Shown here piece by piece: positions 17,973 to 26,805 of a stretch of 64,000 bases of DNA. Both the position numbers and the translations under genes were made by a program. Numbering within the stretch: the stretch's first letter is position 1; every line of letters starts with the position of its first letter. The stretch comes from Actinomadura macra NBRC 14102 (GTDB lineage Bacteria; Actinomycetota; Actinomycetes; Streptosporangiales; Streptosporangiaceae): NCBI RefSeq assembly GCF_001552215.1, contig NZ_BCQT01000020.1:124001-188000 (forward strand), written 5' to 3'. The notes under the pieces were generated by a model. The model did not search any database, had not been told where the DNA came from, and saw nothing but the letters and a program-made list of their open reading frames with translations.

Positions 17973-18021
17973 AGGCGACGGCCGAATTCTGACCCCCTTC
18001 ACTCTCTGGAGGGTGATCAAG

Positions 18022-19248
18022 GTGGAGGACTGGGCGGAGATCCGCCGGTTGCACCGGTCCGAGCAGATGCCGATCAAGGCGATCGCTCGGCGGTTGGGCG
18101 TCTCGAAGAACACCGTCAAGCGGGCGCTGGCGGCCGATGACCCGCCGAAGTACCGGCGGGCGGGGAAGGGGTCGATCGTGGACGCGGTGGAGCCACAGAT
18201 CCGGGAGTTGTTGGCCGAGTTCCCGGACATGCCGGCCACGGTGATCGCCGAGCGGATCGGCTGGGCACGGTCGCTGACGGTGCTCAAGGACCGGGTCCGG
18301 GTGCTGCGACCGCAGTACCGGTCGCCCGATCCGGCGTCGCGGACCACGTATCAGCCCGGTGAGCTGGCCCAATGTGATCTGTGGTTCCCTCCGACCAAGG
18401 TGCCGGTCGGGGCCGGGCAGCAGACCAGCCCGCCGGTGCTGGTGATGGTGTCGGGGTATTCGCGGTGGCTGATGGCGCGGATGCTGCCGTCTCGGGCGGC
18501 TGGTGATCTGTTCGCCGGGATGTGGGCGCTGCTGCGGATGCTGGGCTCGGCGCCCAAGACGCTGGTGTGGGACAACGAGGGCGCGATCGGGCAATGGAAC
18601 GGTGGGCGTCCACGGTTGACCGCCGAGGCCAACGCCTTCCGCGGCACCCTGGGCATCAAGATCGTGCAGTGCCGGCCCGGTGACCCGGAGGCCAAGGGCG
18701 TGGTCGAGCGGGCCAACGGTTATCTGGAGACCTCGTTCCTTCCGGGCCGGTCGTTCAGCGGTCCCGACGACTTCAACGCGCAGTTGGCCGGGTGGCTGGG
18801 CCACCATGCCAACGTCCGTCATCACCGGCGGATCGAGTGCCGCCCGGCCGACCGGCTGGTGGCCGACCGGGCGGCGATGGTGGCGTTGCCGCCGGTCGAG
18901 CCGTTGGTCGGGTGGCGCACCTCGACCCGGCTGGCCCGCGACCACTACGTCCGCATCGCCTCCAACGACTACTCGGTCCATCCCTCGGCGATCGGCCGGC
19001 TGGTCGAGGTCGTGGCCGATCTGGAGCAGGTAACGGTGACCTGCGGCGGGCAGAACGTCGCAGCGCATCCGCGGTGCTGGGCCGTCCACCAGTCCATCAC
19101 CGACCCAGTCCATGCCCAGGCCGCCGCGGCGATGCGCCGTTCTGGCCTGCAGGTCACAAGGGCGCCGGTCGACACCCAGGTCGAACAGCGGCGGCTGGCC
19201 GACTACGACGCCCTGATCGGCATCGAGGGCACCGAGGGAGTGGCGTGA
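18022..19248 (+). CDS. istA: IS21 transposase IstA
   Basis: 408 residues from GTG 18022, nine bases after GGAGG (18008-18012); GTG 18013 overlaps that site and is less likely. An N-terminal HTH (MPIKAIARRLGVSKNTVKRA) precedes an rve-type catalytic core with Asp in AQCDLWF, Asp in LVWDNEGA and Glu in GVVERANGYLE, the DDE triad. A C-terminal beta domain follows. IstA binds the element ends and carries out strand transfer with the helper ATPase IstB, whose start overlaps its stop. No truncation or frameshift is visible. Confidence 0.95.
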   Translation: MEDWAEIRRLHRSEQMPIKAIARRLGVSKNTVKRALAADDPPKYRRAGKGSIVDAVEPQIRELLAEFPDMPATVIAERIGWARSLTVLKDRVRVLRPQYRSPDPASRTTYQPGELAQCDLWFPPTKVPVGAGQQTSPPVLVMVSGYSRWLMARMLPSRAAGDLFAGMWALLRMLGSAPKTLVWDNEGAIGQWNGGRPRLTAEANAFRGTLGIKIVQCRPGDPEAKGVVERANGYLETSFLPGRSFSGPDDFNAQLAGWLGHHANVRHHRRIECRPADRLVADRAAMVALPPVEPLVGWRTSTRLARDHYVRIASNDYSVHPSAIGRLVEVVADLEQVTVTCGGQNVAAHPRCWAVHQSITDPVHAQAAAAMRRSGLQVTRAPVDTQVEQRRLADYDALIGIEGTEGVA

Positions 19249-20072
19249 TGGCCGGAGTCCGAGCCAAGACCACCGCGACAGCGCCCAACAGCGGCCGCAA
19301 CGTCGATGCCGAACTGGCCTATCTCACCCGGGTGTTGAAGGCCCCGTCCCTAGCGGCCTCGGTCCAGCGGCTGGCCGAACGGGCCCGCGCCGAGTCCTGG
19401 ACGCACGAGGAGTTCCTAGCCGCCTGCTTGCAACGCGAGGTCGCCGCCCGTGAAGCCCACGGCAGCGAGGCCCGCATCCGCTCGGCCCGCTTCCCCGCCC
19501 GCAAGGCCCTGGAAGACTTCGACTACGACCACCAACGATCACTCAAACGTGAGGTCATCGCCCACCTGGGCACCCTGGACTTCGTGGCCGCCCGCGAGAA
19601 CGCGGTGTTCCTGGGACCGCCCGGCACCGGCAAGACTCACTTGTCGATCGGGCTGGGCATCCGCGCTTGCCAGGCCGGACACCGTGTCTGCTTCGCCACC
19701 GCCGCCGGGTGGGTCGCCCGCCTGGCCCAAGCGCACACCGCCGGACGGTTGCAGGACGAGCTCACCAAGCTCGCCCGCATCCCGGTCCTGATCGTCGACG
19801 AGGTCGGCTACATCCCCTTCGAGCCCGAGGCCGCCAACCTGTTCTTCCAGCTCGTCTCGTCCCGCTACGAGCGCGCCTCGCTGATCGTGACCAGCAACAA
19901 GCCGTTCGGGCGCTGGGGCGAGGTGTTCGGCGACGACGTCGTCGCCGCAGCCATGATCGACCGTCTCGTCCACCACGCCGAGGTCATCAGCCTGAAGGGA
20001 GACAGCTACCGACTCAAGAACCGCGACCTGGGCCGCGTCCCCGCGGCCAGCACCACCAACGACCAGCAGTAA
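19248..20072 (+). CDS. istB: IS21 helper ATPase IstB
   Basis: 274 residues from ATG 19248, overlapping the istA stop (TGATG); GTG 19245 is also in frame. AAA+ ATPase with Walker A GPPGTGKTHLSIGLG and Walker B VLIVDEVGYIPF, the sensor segment SLIVTSNKPFGRWGEVF and the arginine-rich C-terminus. IstB oligomerises on target DNA, bends it and activates IstA for insertion. Confidence 0.95.
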   Translation: MAGVRAKTTATAPNSGRNVDAELAYLTRVLKAPSLAASVQRLAERARAESWTHEEFLAACLQREVAAREAHGSEARIRSARFPARKALEDFDYDHQRSLKREVIAHLGTLDFVAARENAVFLGPPGTGKTHLSIGLGIRACQAGHRVCFATAAGWVARLAQAHTAGRLQDELTKLARIPVLIVDEVGYIPFEPEAANLFFQLVSSRYERASLIVTSNKPFGRWGEVFGDDVVAAAMIDRLVHHAEVISLKGDSYRLKNRDLGRVPAASTTNDQQ

Positions 20073-20122
20073 CAACTCGTAACCAACGACAACATCAAGG
20101 GGTCAACTTTCAGACGTCCCCA

Positions 20123-20150
20123 GGGGGTCAGAATTCAGCCGCCGTTGACA
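20123..20150 (-). repeat. Right terminal inverted repeat of the IS21 element
   Basis: The minus-strand reading starts TGTCAACGGCGG and ends CTGACCCCC. Followed directly by the second CTACG target copy. Confidence 0.9.
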
Positions 20151-23100
20151 CTACGAGCCGGAGGGCGATCCCCTGCCCTACGGACCATCCCCGCGTGCGC
20201 GGGGAGCAGCCCTTGCCGTCCAGCTACCTCCAGAATCCTCCGGGACCATCCCCGCGTGCGCGGGGAGCAGAGGAACACCGCGGCGAGCATCATCGTGTTC
20301 TTGGGACTATCCCCGCCTGCGCGGGGAGCAGAACACCGCCACCTTCGGATCCGGCGCGTACGGGGGACCATCCCCGCGTGCGCGGGGAGCAGTGCTGACG
20401 CGCAGCCAGGATGGCACTCCGATCGGGACCATCCCCGCGTGCGCGGGGAGCAGAGTGGCGGCGCCGGGTGGGAGGGGCCGGAGGTGGGACCATCCCCGCG
20501 TGCGCGGGGAGCAGCACCGGCTCAAGGCGCTGGGTGCGCGGTGGGCGGGACCATCCCCGCGTGCGCGGGGAGCAGCACACCACGATCCAGCGGCGCGTCC
20601 GCGTCGGGGGACCATCCCCGCGTGCGCGGGGAGCAGCAGTCATCAGGCGTTCTCCTTCTTTCCAAACAGGGACCATCCCCGTGTGCGCGGGGAGCAGGTG
20701 ATGCTTTCACCTGAAGGGGCCTGGCCGCCGGGACCATCCCCGCGTGCGCGGGGAGCAGGAGTACCTGCACGTCCCGATCTCCGGCGGGTCGGGACCATCC
20801 CCGCGTGCGCGGGGAGCAGGTACGCACAGCGTCTCAGCGTGGCATCGGGCGGGGACCATCCCCGCGTGCGCGGGGAGCAGCCCGGGGCGATGGTGACCAG
20901 GAACCCGGCGGAGGGACCATCCCCGCGTGCGCGGGGAGCAGTCACGTAGGCCATACCGGCGGTGATCTGCACGGGGACCATCCCCGCGTGCGCGGGGAGC
21001 AGAGGGCCAGAGCCGGTGGCCATGGCGACGCCGAGGGACCATCCCCGCGTGCGCGGGGAGCAGCCGACCTCGAACTCCACCGGCGTCTCGGTGTGGGGAC
21101 CATCCCCGCGTGCGCGGGGAGCAGCATCGACGCGAGCAGCGCCGTGAACTGCCACGGGGGACCATCCCCGCGTGCGCGGGGAGCAGTAGATCGCGTCAGG
21201 CGCGTCGGGGTTGTCGAGGGGACCATCCCCGCGTGCGCGGGGAGCAGCTCGTCCTCGACGACCATGCCGCTGACCCAGCGGGACCATCCCCGCGTGCGCG
21301 GGGAGCAGCCGATGCCGTGGGCGGCGGTGGGGTAGAGCCGGGGACCATCCCCGCGTGCGCGGGGAGCAGCCCGTCGCCGCGCTCCACATCGTGACGGCCA
21401 CGGGACCATCCCCGCGTGCGCGGGGAGCAGTGGCAGGACATGCGCCGCAGCGAGCCGGCGCTGGGACCATCCCCGCGTGCGCGGGGAGCAGCTCCTGGAT
21501 GGGCATACCAAGTCAGTACCGGCGGGACCATCCCCGCGTGCGCGGGGAGCAGCCTCACGGCGTTCCTGCCATCCAACCGACCGGAGGACCATCCCCGCGT
21601 GCGCGGGGAGCAGTCCAACGTCGAAGGCGGCTCGACTCCGACCGGGGGACCATCCCCGCGTGCGCGGGGAGCAGCCGGCACCTACGGAAACGGGACAGGG
21701 CTCGTTGGGACCATCCCCGCGTGCGCGGGGAGCAGATCACGTCCGGCCAGCCATCGCCGCGGCTCTTGGGACCATCCCCGCGTGCGCGGGGAGCAGTTGA
21801 GCTTGCGGACGGCGCCCGCGGTGGTGTCGGGACCATCCCCGCGTGCGCGGGGAGCAGCAACGATGTAGCGGTAGAGCTGGTTCTGCATCAGGACCATCCC
21901 CGCGTGCGCGGGGAGCAGCCGAGGCTGAAGGCGGCCTTGTTCAGGGCGTGGGGACCATCCCCGCGTGCGCGGGGAGCAGTGGACTTGCTCACGCGCTGGG
22001 TCCTTCCTTCAGGGACCATCCCCGCGTGCGCGGGGAGCAGCCCGCCGGGGGTGGGGCGGCCGGTGACGGCTCGGGACCATCCCCGCGTGCGCGGGGAGCA
22101 GTGGTTCGTGACGATGGACGGGGCGACGTTCGCGGGACCATCCCCGCGTGCGCGGGGAGCAGCCGAGCGTGCAGGGGACGTTGTACGACTGGTTGGGACC
22201 ATCCCCGCGTGCGCGGGGAGCAGCCCGGGCCCGGCCTTCATCGCCGCGTAGTGCTCGGACCATCCCCGCGTGCGCGGGGAGCAGACCTGTCGCAGTCGCA
22301 GGTGGAGGCGGTCGCCGGGACCATCCCCGCGTGCGCGGGGAGCAGCGCACGGCCGGCCGCATGGCGGTGGATCTGGCGGGACCATCCCCGCGTGCGCGGG
22401 GAGCAGCGCCAGGGCTGGCTGGCCTGCTGGGCGGTGGCGGGACCATCCCCGCGTGCGCGGGGAGCAGATCATCGAGAGGAACAGGAAGGAGTTGCGTCAG
22501 GGACCATCCCCGCGTGCGCGGGGAGCAGTCGAGCAGCTTCCGAGTCTCACGAACCCACAGGGGACCATCCCCGCGTGCGCGGGGAGCAGCCCGTACGCAA
22601 GCATGACCGCGCGTTCACGTGGGGACCATCCCCGCGTGCGCGGGGAGCAGACTCACTGCCTGCCGTCTCCATATCCCCCGGCGGGACCATCCCCGCGTGC
22701 GCGGGGAGCAGTGTGACCCGGGTGTTCCCGGTCGTTCCTCTCTGGGACCATCCCCGCGTGCGCGGGGAGCAGCTACGCCCAGACCGCCGGGTTCCAGGTG
22801 CTCAGGGACCATCCCCGCGTGCGCGGGGAGCAGGTGGACGTGCCCACGACGGTGTCGCTGAGCCAGGGACCATCCCCGCGTGCGCGGGGAGCAGGCGATG
22901 TTGGGGTTGCTGATGGGGTTCCTGCCGTGGACCATCCCCGCGTGCGCGGGGAGCAGCGGGCCCCGGGTCCGCGCCGTGTCCGGTCCGCGGGACCATCCCC
23001 GCGTGCGCGGGGAGCAGCAGCGGACCGTGCAGGACTGGCTGAACGCCGGAGGACCATCCCCGCGTGCGCGGGGAGCAGCCTTATGCCACTCCCCCGTCAC

Positions 23101-23932
23101 GTCATACGCCAGGACCATCCCCGCGTGCGCGGGGAGCAGGATCCGCATCGGGCACGTGGTCGACACCGGTCGGGACCATCCCCGCGTGCGCGGGGAGCAG
23201 AGACGCGCGCTGGGTCTCGGGTCTCGGGTGGCAGGGACCATCCCCGCGTGCGCGGGGAGCAGACCAAGGTCGACGAGGCCACTCCGCTAGGCCAGGGACC
23301 ATCCCCGCGTGCGCGGGGAGCAGTTCGGCTGCGGCCCGCTCGATCGTCTTGCCGAGGGACCATCCCCGCGTGCGGGGAGCAGGACGAGACGCCCCGCATC
23401 CCCCGGCGCGGGGCGGGACCATCCCCGCGTGCGCGGGGAGCAGTCGGCAGCCGACAGGCACAGGCCGGCGAGGTAGGGACCATCCCCGCGTGCGCGGGGA
23501 GCAGTCTGCGCCGGTCACCTCTATCAACCAGTGCAAGGGACCATCCCCGCGTGCGCGGGGAGCAGCGGATGGTGCGAGCGGGAGGCCTCGCGATCATGTG
23601 GACCATCCCCGCGTGCGCGGGGAGCAGGACGTGTGGGGTGGCCGCGAACAGAGCCGATGGGGACCATCCCCGCGTGCGCGGGGAGCAGCTCGTTCGGCCG
23701 CGGCGCGCGATGACGCTCCAGGGACCATCCCCGCGTGCGCGGGGAGCAGAGACGGCGAGCCCGAACCGGCCGTAGGCTTGTGGGACCATCCCCGCGTGCG
23801 CGGGGAGCAGTGGTCACGGGCGGAGCACCCCTGCGGCGACCTGGGACCATCCCCGCGTGCGCGGGGAGCAGTCTCCGGACTCGCCTGGGCTGAGCGAATA
23901 CGGGGGACCATCCCCGCGTGCGCGGGGAGCAG

Positions 23933-24102
23933 ACTTCCTGACCTGCGGGTTTATCAGCGGCAGGGGCTGCTTTTGAGTACTTCTCTGGAATCGGACATTG
24001 CTGCACGAACCCCTTTTGTGGCAACAGGGCCGGGCCGTTGGGGGTAGCCACGGCATGAAGGCGATGGGGAAGTGGGGGCGTCGGGAGGTGAGCGTTTGGT
24101 GG
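23933..24102 (-). promoter_or_regulatory. CRISPR leader
   Basis: 170 bases between the last repeat and the end of cas2, richer in A/T than its surroundings (TTTATCAGC, TGCTTTTGAGTACTT, CCCCTTTTGTGG on the plus strand). The I-E repeat orientation, the position next to cas1-cas2 and the uniform repeats at this end all place the leader here. It should hold the array promoter, reading leftwards, and the integration signals for new spacers. No individual promoter box was convincing. Confidence 0.75.
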
Positions 24103-24453
24103 TCAGCGTTTGCCGTACCGGCGGCGTTTGCTGGCTTTGCTCCAGCCGGTCGGTGAAGGGGTTGCTGAGATGGTGGGCTGGTTTTTGGGGCGGCGGATCA
24201 GGGTGAGACCTTCGTGGTCGATGGGGTGCCACTTGTGGTCGCGTGACTCGAAGGTGAAGCCTTGTTCGTTGTTGGTGCTGTAGGCGAGGAGGGCTCGGCC
24301 GGTGTCGGCGTATTGGTGGACCTCGTCCCAGAGGGCTTGCCTGATGCGTGCTGATGGGCCGCCGATGAAGACGCCGGGAGCGATTTCCATGAGCCAGCGG
24401 GTCAGGAAGCCGCGTAGGCCGGCGGGGCAGTTGGTGAGGATGATGATGGTCAC
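24103..24453 (-). CDS. cas2e: CRISPR-associated protein Cas2, type I-E
   Basis: 116 residues from GTG 24453, which overlaps the cas1 stop (GTGA). The N-terminus TIIILTNCPAGLRGFLTRWL, then MEIAPGVFIGG and ARIRQALWDEV, is typical of Cas2 of the CasE/I-E type (ferredoxin-like fold), with FESRDHKWHPIDHEGLTLI in the C-terminal half. A dimer of Cas2 bridges two Cas1 dimers in the spacer-integration complex. The frame extends further upstream only as a shadow of cas1. Last gene of the cas operon, next to the leader. Confidence 0.93.
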   Translation of the reverse strand: MTIIILTNCPAGLRGFLTRWLMEIAPGVFIGGPSARIRQALWDEVHQYADTGRALLAYSTNNEQGFTFESRDHKWHPIDHEGLTLIRRPKNQPTISATPSPTGWSKASKRRRYGKR

Positions 24454-25403
24454 CAGTTCACGTCTTCGGCGTAGTTGCGGCCTGAGGCGACGTTCATGCC
24501 GTGATCGCTTTGCAGGGTGACGTGGTCGGTGTCGTCTGCTGTGGGGTCGGTTCGAGTGTCGTCGGGCAGGAGTAGTTGTTTGATGTCGGCGACGCATCGC
24601 TGGAGTAGCTTGACCTGGTTGACGCGGTCACGGATGGCGCGGCGGGTGCGTGCGCCAATGTCGGCGGGACTGTCTGCGGCGACTTCGAAGGCGACGGGGA
24701 TGGCGATCTCGGTTTTGTAGAGGTCGGCGATGTCCAGGACGAAGGCGAGTTCGTGGCCGGAGTGGATGAAGCCGAGTCCGGGAGCGCAGCCGAGTGCGGA
24801 GACGGTCGTCTGGGCGACGCCGTACATGCATTGCGCTGCGGCGGTAACGGCCTGGTTGGCGGCGTCGCCGGAGTCGAACTCTCCTGGCTTGTATTGGCGG
24901 CCGGTCCAGGGGAGGCCGACGCGGGTTGCTTCGTAGCGGTAGCGCTCTTTGACTCGTTGGCCTTCTTTGCCGAGTAGTTCGTGGCGGCTGAGTCCGGCGG
25001 GGTCTTCGCCGGGGAAGCGCATGCGGTACATGGCGCGGGCGACGTCGAGTCGGCTGCGGCGGTTGGCCCATTTGGTGGCTTGGGCTTCCACCAGTGCGGA
25101 TGAGCGGTTGAGGGAGCGTCCGCCGGAGTAGAAGCGGACGCCTTGTTCGCCGACCCAGACGACTCCGGCTCCGCTGTCGCCCAGCACGCTCATGGCTTGG
25201 TGGGTGACGCGGGTGCCGGGGCCGAGTAGCAGGGTGCCGATGGTGGCGGAGGGGATGTGGGTGATGCCTTCGGCGTCCTCGGCGGTGATGGCGTTGTCGT
25301 CGCGGTGCAGGGTGCAGCGCTCGAGGTAGATGAAGGAGAGCCGGTCGCTCATCCGCGTGAGTTCGCGGGGTGAGGACGCGCGGCGTTTGCCGACGGTCGA
25401 CAT
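24450..25403 (-). CDS. cas1e: CRISPR integrase Cas1, type I-E
   Basis: 317 residues. The metal-binding residues line up with the E. coli enzyme at the same spacing: Glu147 (KEGQRVKERY), His214 (GFIHSGHEL) and Asp227 (VLDIADLYK), with Asp224 before it. The N-terminus is about 18 residues longer than usual; MSDRLSFIYLERC at residue 18 is the common family start, so an internal start is possible. Cas1-Cas2 processes prespacers and inserts them at the leader end. Coupled to cas2 by overlap; three bases separate it from cas6e. Confidence 0.95.
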   Translation of the reverse strand: MSTVGKRRASSPRELTRMSDRLSFIYLERCTLHRDDNAITAEDAEGITHIPSATIGTLLLGPGTRVTHQAMSVLGDSGAGVVWVGEQGVRFYSGGRSLNRSSALVEAQATKWANRRSRLDVARAMYRMRFPGEDPAGLSRHELLGKEGQRVKERYRYEATRVGLPWTGRQYKPGEFDSGDAANQAVTAAAQCMYGVAQTTVSALGCAPGLGFIHSGHELAFVLDIADLYKTEIAIPVAFEVAADSPADIGARTRRAIRDRVNQVKLLQRCVADIKQLLLPDDTRTDPTADDTDHVTLQSDHGMNVASGRNYAEDVNW

Positions 25404-25406
25404 CGG

Positions 25407-26096
25407 TCAGGTCTTCGCCAGGGTCATCAGGCCACAACCGTAGGCTTTGGCGCGGCCGAGTCCTTGGGTCAGGGTGGAGCGGAAAGCGTCGGGGTCGGTG
25501 ACTTCCAGGCGTCCGTCGAAGGTGACGGCGACCACGGTGACCTGGCCACTGTTGCCCTTCTTGGCGAAGCGGAGCTGTCGGCGGCCGTGGACGAGCAGGT
25601 CGTGGGTGTCGTGGCCGGGAATCAGCTGCTGTTCGGAGGGCTTCTCCGACACCCTGAAGCCCGCCTTCTCCTGCTGTTTGAGGAGCCAACCCAGTTGGTG
25701 TGTGGGGCCGATGTGCGCCGTGACCTTGGTCGGTTCGTCGGCGTTGCGGCGGATGCTGTGGACGGGGTTGGCGGTGAGTCTGAAGCTCCAGGTGTCGCCT
25801 TTGGTGAGGCGTTTGAGGAAGGGCGTGTAGTCGAAGGTGTCCCAGCGGGCTGTGGTGGGCCAGCCTGCCTGCTCGACCAGGTGGGTGAGGTCGGGTCGCA
25901 TGGGGCTGACGATGCACAGGTGTGTGGCGGCGTTGCTGTCGCGGTCTAGCCGCCACAGGACACGAGGCCTGTTCCCTCCGGACGTTGGAGGTTCGGCGAA
26001 GGATGTCATGACGGCTGCGTGCATGGTCTGGGGGGAGGACAGTAGTTTGCGGGCGCCGACACGTCCGGTGTTGATGCGCAAGCGCGTCAGGTACAT
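25407..26096 (-). CDS. cas6e: crRNA endoribonuclease Cas6e
   Basis: 229 residues. His26 in PQTMHAAVMTSF is the expected general catalytic histidine of Cas6e/CasE. The glycine-rich C-terminal motif LTQGLGRAKAYGCGLMTLA binds RNA. The enzyme cleaves pre-crRNA below the repeat hairpin and stays on the 3' handle as a subunit of Cascade. The strong CCCCGC/GCGGGG stem of the repeats is its substrate. It starts one base after the cas5e stop. Confidence 0.94.
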   Translation of the reverse strand: MYLTRLRINTGRVGARKLLSSPQTMHAAVMTSFAEPPTSGGNRPRVLWRLDRDSNAATHLCIVSPMRPDLTHLVEQAGWPTTARWDTFDYTPFLKRLTKGDTWSFRLTANPVHSIRRNADEPTKVTAHIGPTHQLGWLLKQQEKAGFRVSEKPSEQQLIPGHDTHDLLVHGRRQLRFAKKGNSGQVTVVAVTFDGRLEVTDPDAFRSTLTQGLGRAKAYGCGLMTLAKT

Positions 26097-26097
26097 G

Positions 26098-26805
26098 TCA
26101 CTCGCTCCTCAGGACGGACGTCGGGTCGTGCGCGACGGTCTGAAGCGCACGCGGGTTCGGGACGGTGGCCGTCGAGCTGCGGACGCCGCGGAAGGCGTAC
26201 CGGCGGTGTGCGGGGTCGAAGCTGAGCGGCTGGTCGCGGAGCATGTCAGCACGTCGCGTTTCACCGGTCGCCTCGATGAGCAGCTCAAGCGTCACGCGTG
26301 ACTCGTCACGTCGGCGCCATTGGTGCCACTCTGATGCCCGCCAGGTCTCGGCTTCCAAAGCGGCTTCGAGTTCGAGGTTCTGGTGCAGATTCAGTTCGAT
26401 GGGTCGTGAGGGTGGGCACGACCGGCGGCCCAGGTAGGGCAGGTACCCGGGTCGTCTAAGTGCTTGGAGCAGTTCCGCCAGTTGCTGGTGTGGCCCTTGG
26501 AGGGCGGCGACGAATACGGCGTCGGCCAGGTAGAACCGCTCGGAGACGGGGAAGGCGTCGCCGGTGTCGATATCGTGGGCGGTCTGGAAGTCGCGGAGCG
26601 GGGTACCGCGCTGGTCGACGCGGACACCGAACCGCAACGCGGCCAGGTCGGACGGGTCGGCGGTGCGGGGGCGGCCGAGTGCTGCGGCAAGCAGCCCTAG
26701 GACACCGCTTTTGGTGGGGGCCGACTCGGTGGTGCGCCTGGCGAAGCGCGCCGAGGAACCCCATGCCTGGAGCGGGCCAGCGAGCTGGAGGAGCAGGACG
26801 CTCAT
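26098..26805 (-). CDS. cas5e: Cascade subunit Cas5e
   Basis: 235 residues. RAMP protein with the usual start LLLQLAGPLQAWGSSARFAR, RTTESAPTKSGVLGLLAAAL and the glycine-rich stretch PGYLPYLGRRSCPPSRP. Cas5e grips the 5' handle of the crRNA next to Cas8e, which is relevant to how well the degenerate handle of the mini-array RNA (33271-33348) could be accepted. Overlaps cas7e by four bases. Confidence 0.94.
   Translation of the reverse strand: MSVLLLQLAGPLQAWGSSARFARRTTESAPTKSGVLGLLAAALGRPRTADPSDLAALRFGVRVDQRGTPLRDFQTAHDIDTGDAFPVSERFYLADAVFVAALQGPHQQLAELLQALRRPGYLPYLGRRSCPPSRPIELNLHQNLELEAALEAETWRASEWHQWRRRDESRVTLELLIEATGETRRADMLRDQPLSFDPAHRRYAFRGVRSSTATVPNPRALQTVAHDPTSVLRSE

Larger units (their letters stand above)
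17945..20150 (+). mobile_element. Intact IS21-family insertion sequence inside a CRISPR spacer
   Basis: 2206 bp, beginning TGTCGACG and ending CGTTGACA, the TG...CA termini of IS21. The 28-bp ends are inverted repeats with 23 matches. The host sequence CTACG is present on both sides (17940-17944 and 20151-20155), a 5-bp target duplication. Removing the element and one CTACG restores a spacer of exactly 32 nt and the 61-nt register of the array. It carries istA and istB without visible damage and looks recent. Confidence 0.95.
17665..23932 (-). CRISPR. Type I-E CRISPR array, 67 repeats and 66 spacers, interrupted by IS21
   Basis: The 29-nt repeats contain the stem CCCCGC-GTGC-GCGGGG and on the plus strand run from GGGACCAT to GGGGAGCAG. 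Spacers are 32 nt with a few of 33, giving a 61-nt period. Five repeats start at 17665, 17726, 17787, 17848 and 17909; 62 more start at 20181 and every ~61 bases to 23904. The IS21 element at 17945-20150 sits in the spacer between them. The repeat matches the I-E family when read on the minus strand (CTGCTCCCCGCG...), so transcription runs leftwards from a leader beside cas2. Repeat variants cluster at the left, trailer end (17665, 17848, 17909, 20303), as expected for the oldest units. One repeat at 23356 is two bases short. Confidence 0.97.

Noticed and set aside
20145..24047. Long open frames on both strands across the CRISPR array, with repeats such as RDHPRVRGEQ or SPRTRGW
   Set aside because: They are translations of the GC-rich CRISPR repeat. 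The period and spacer diversity show a non-coding array.
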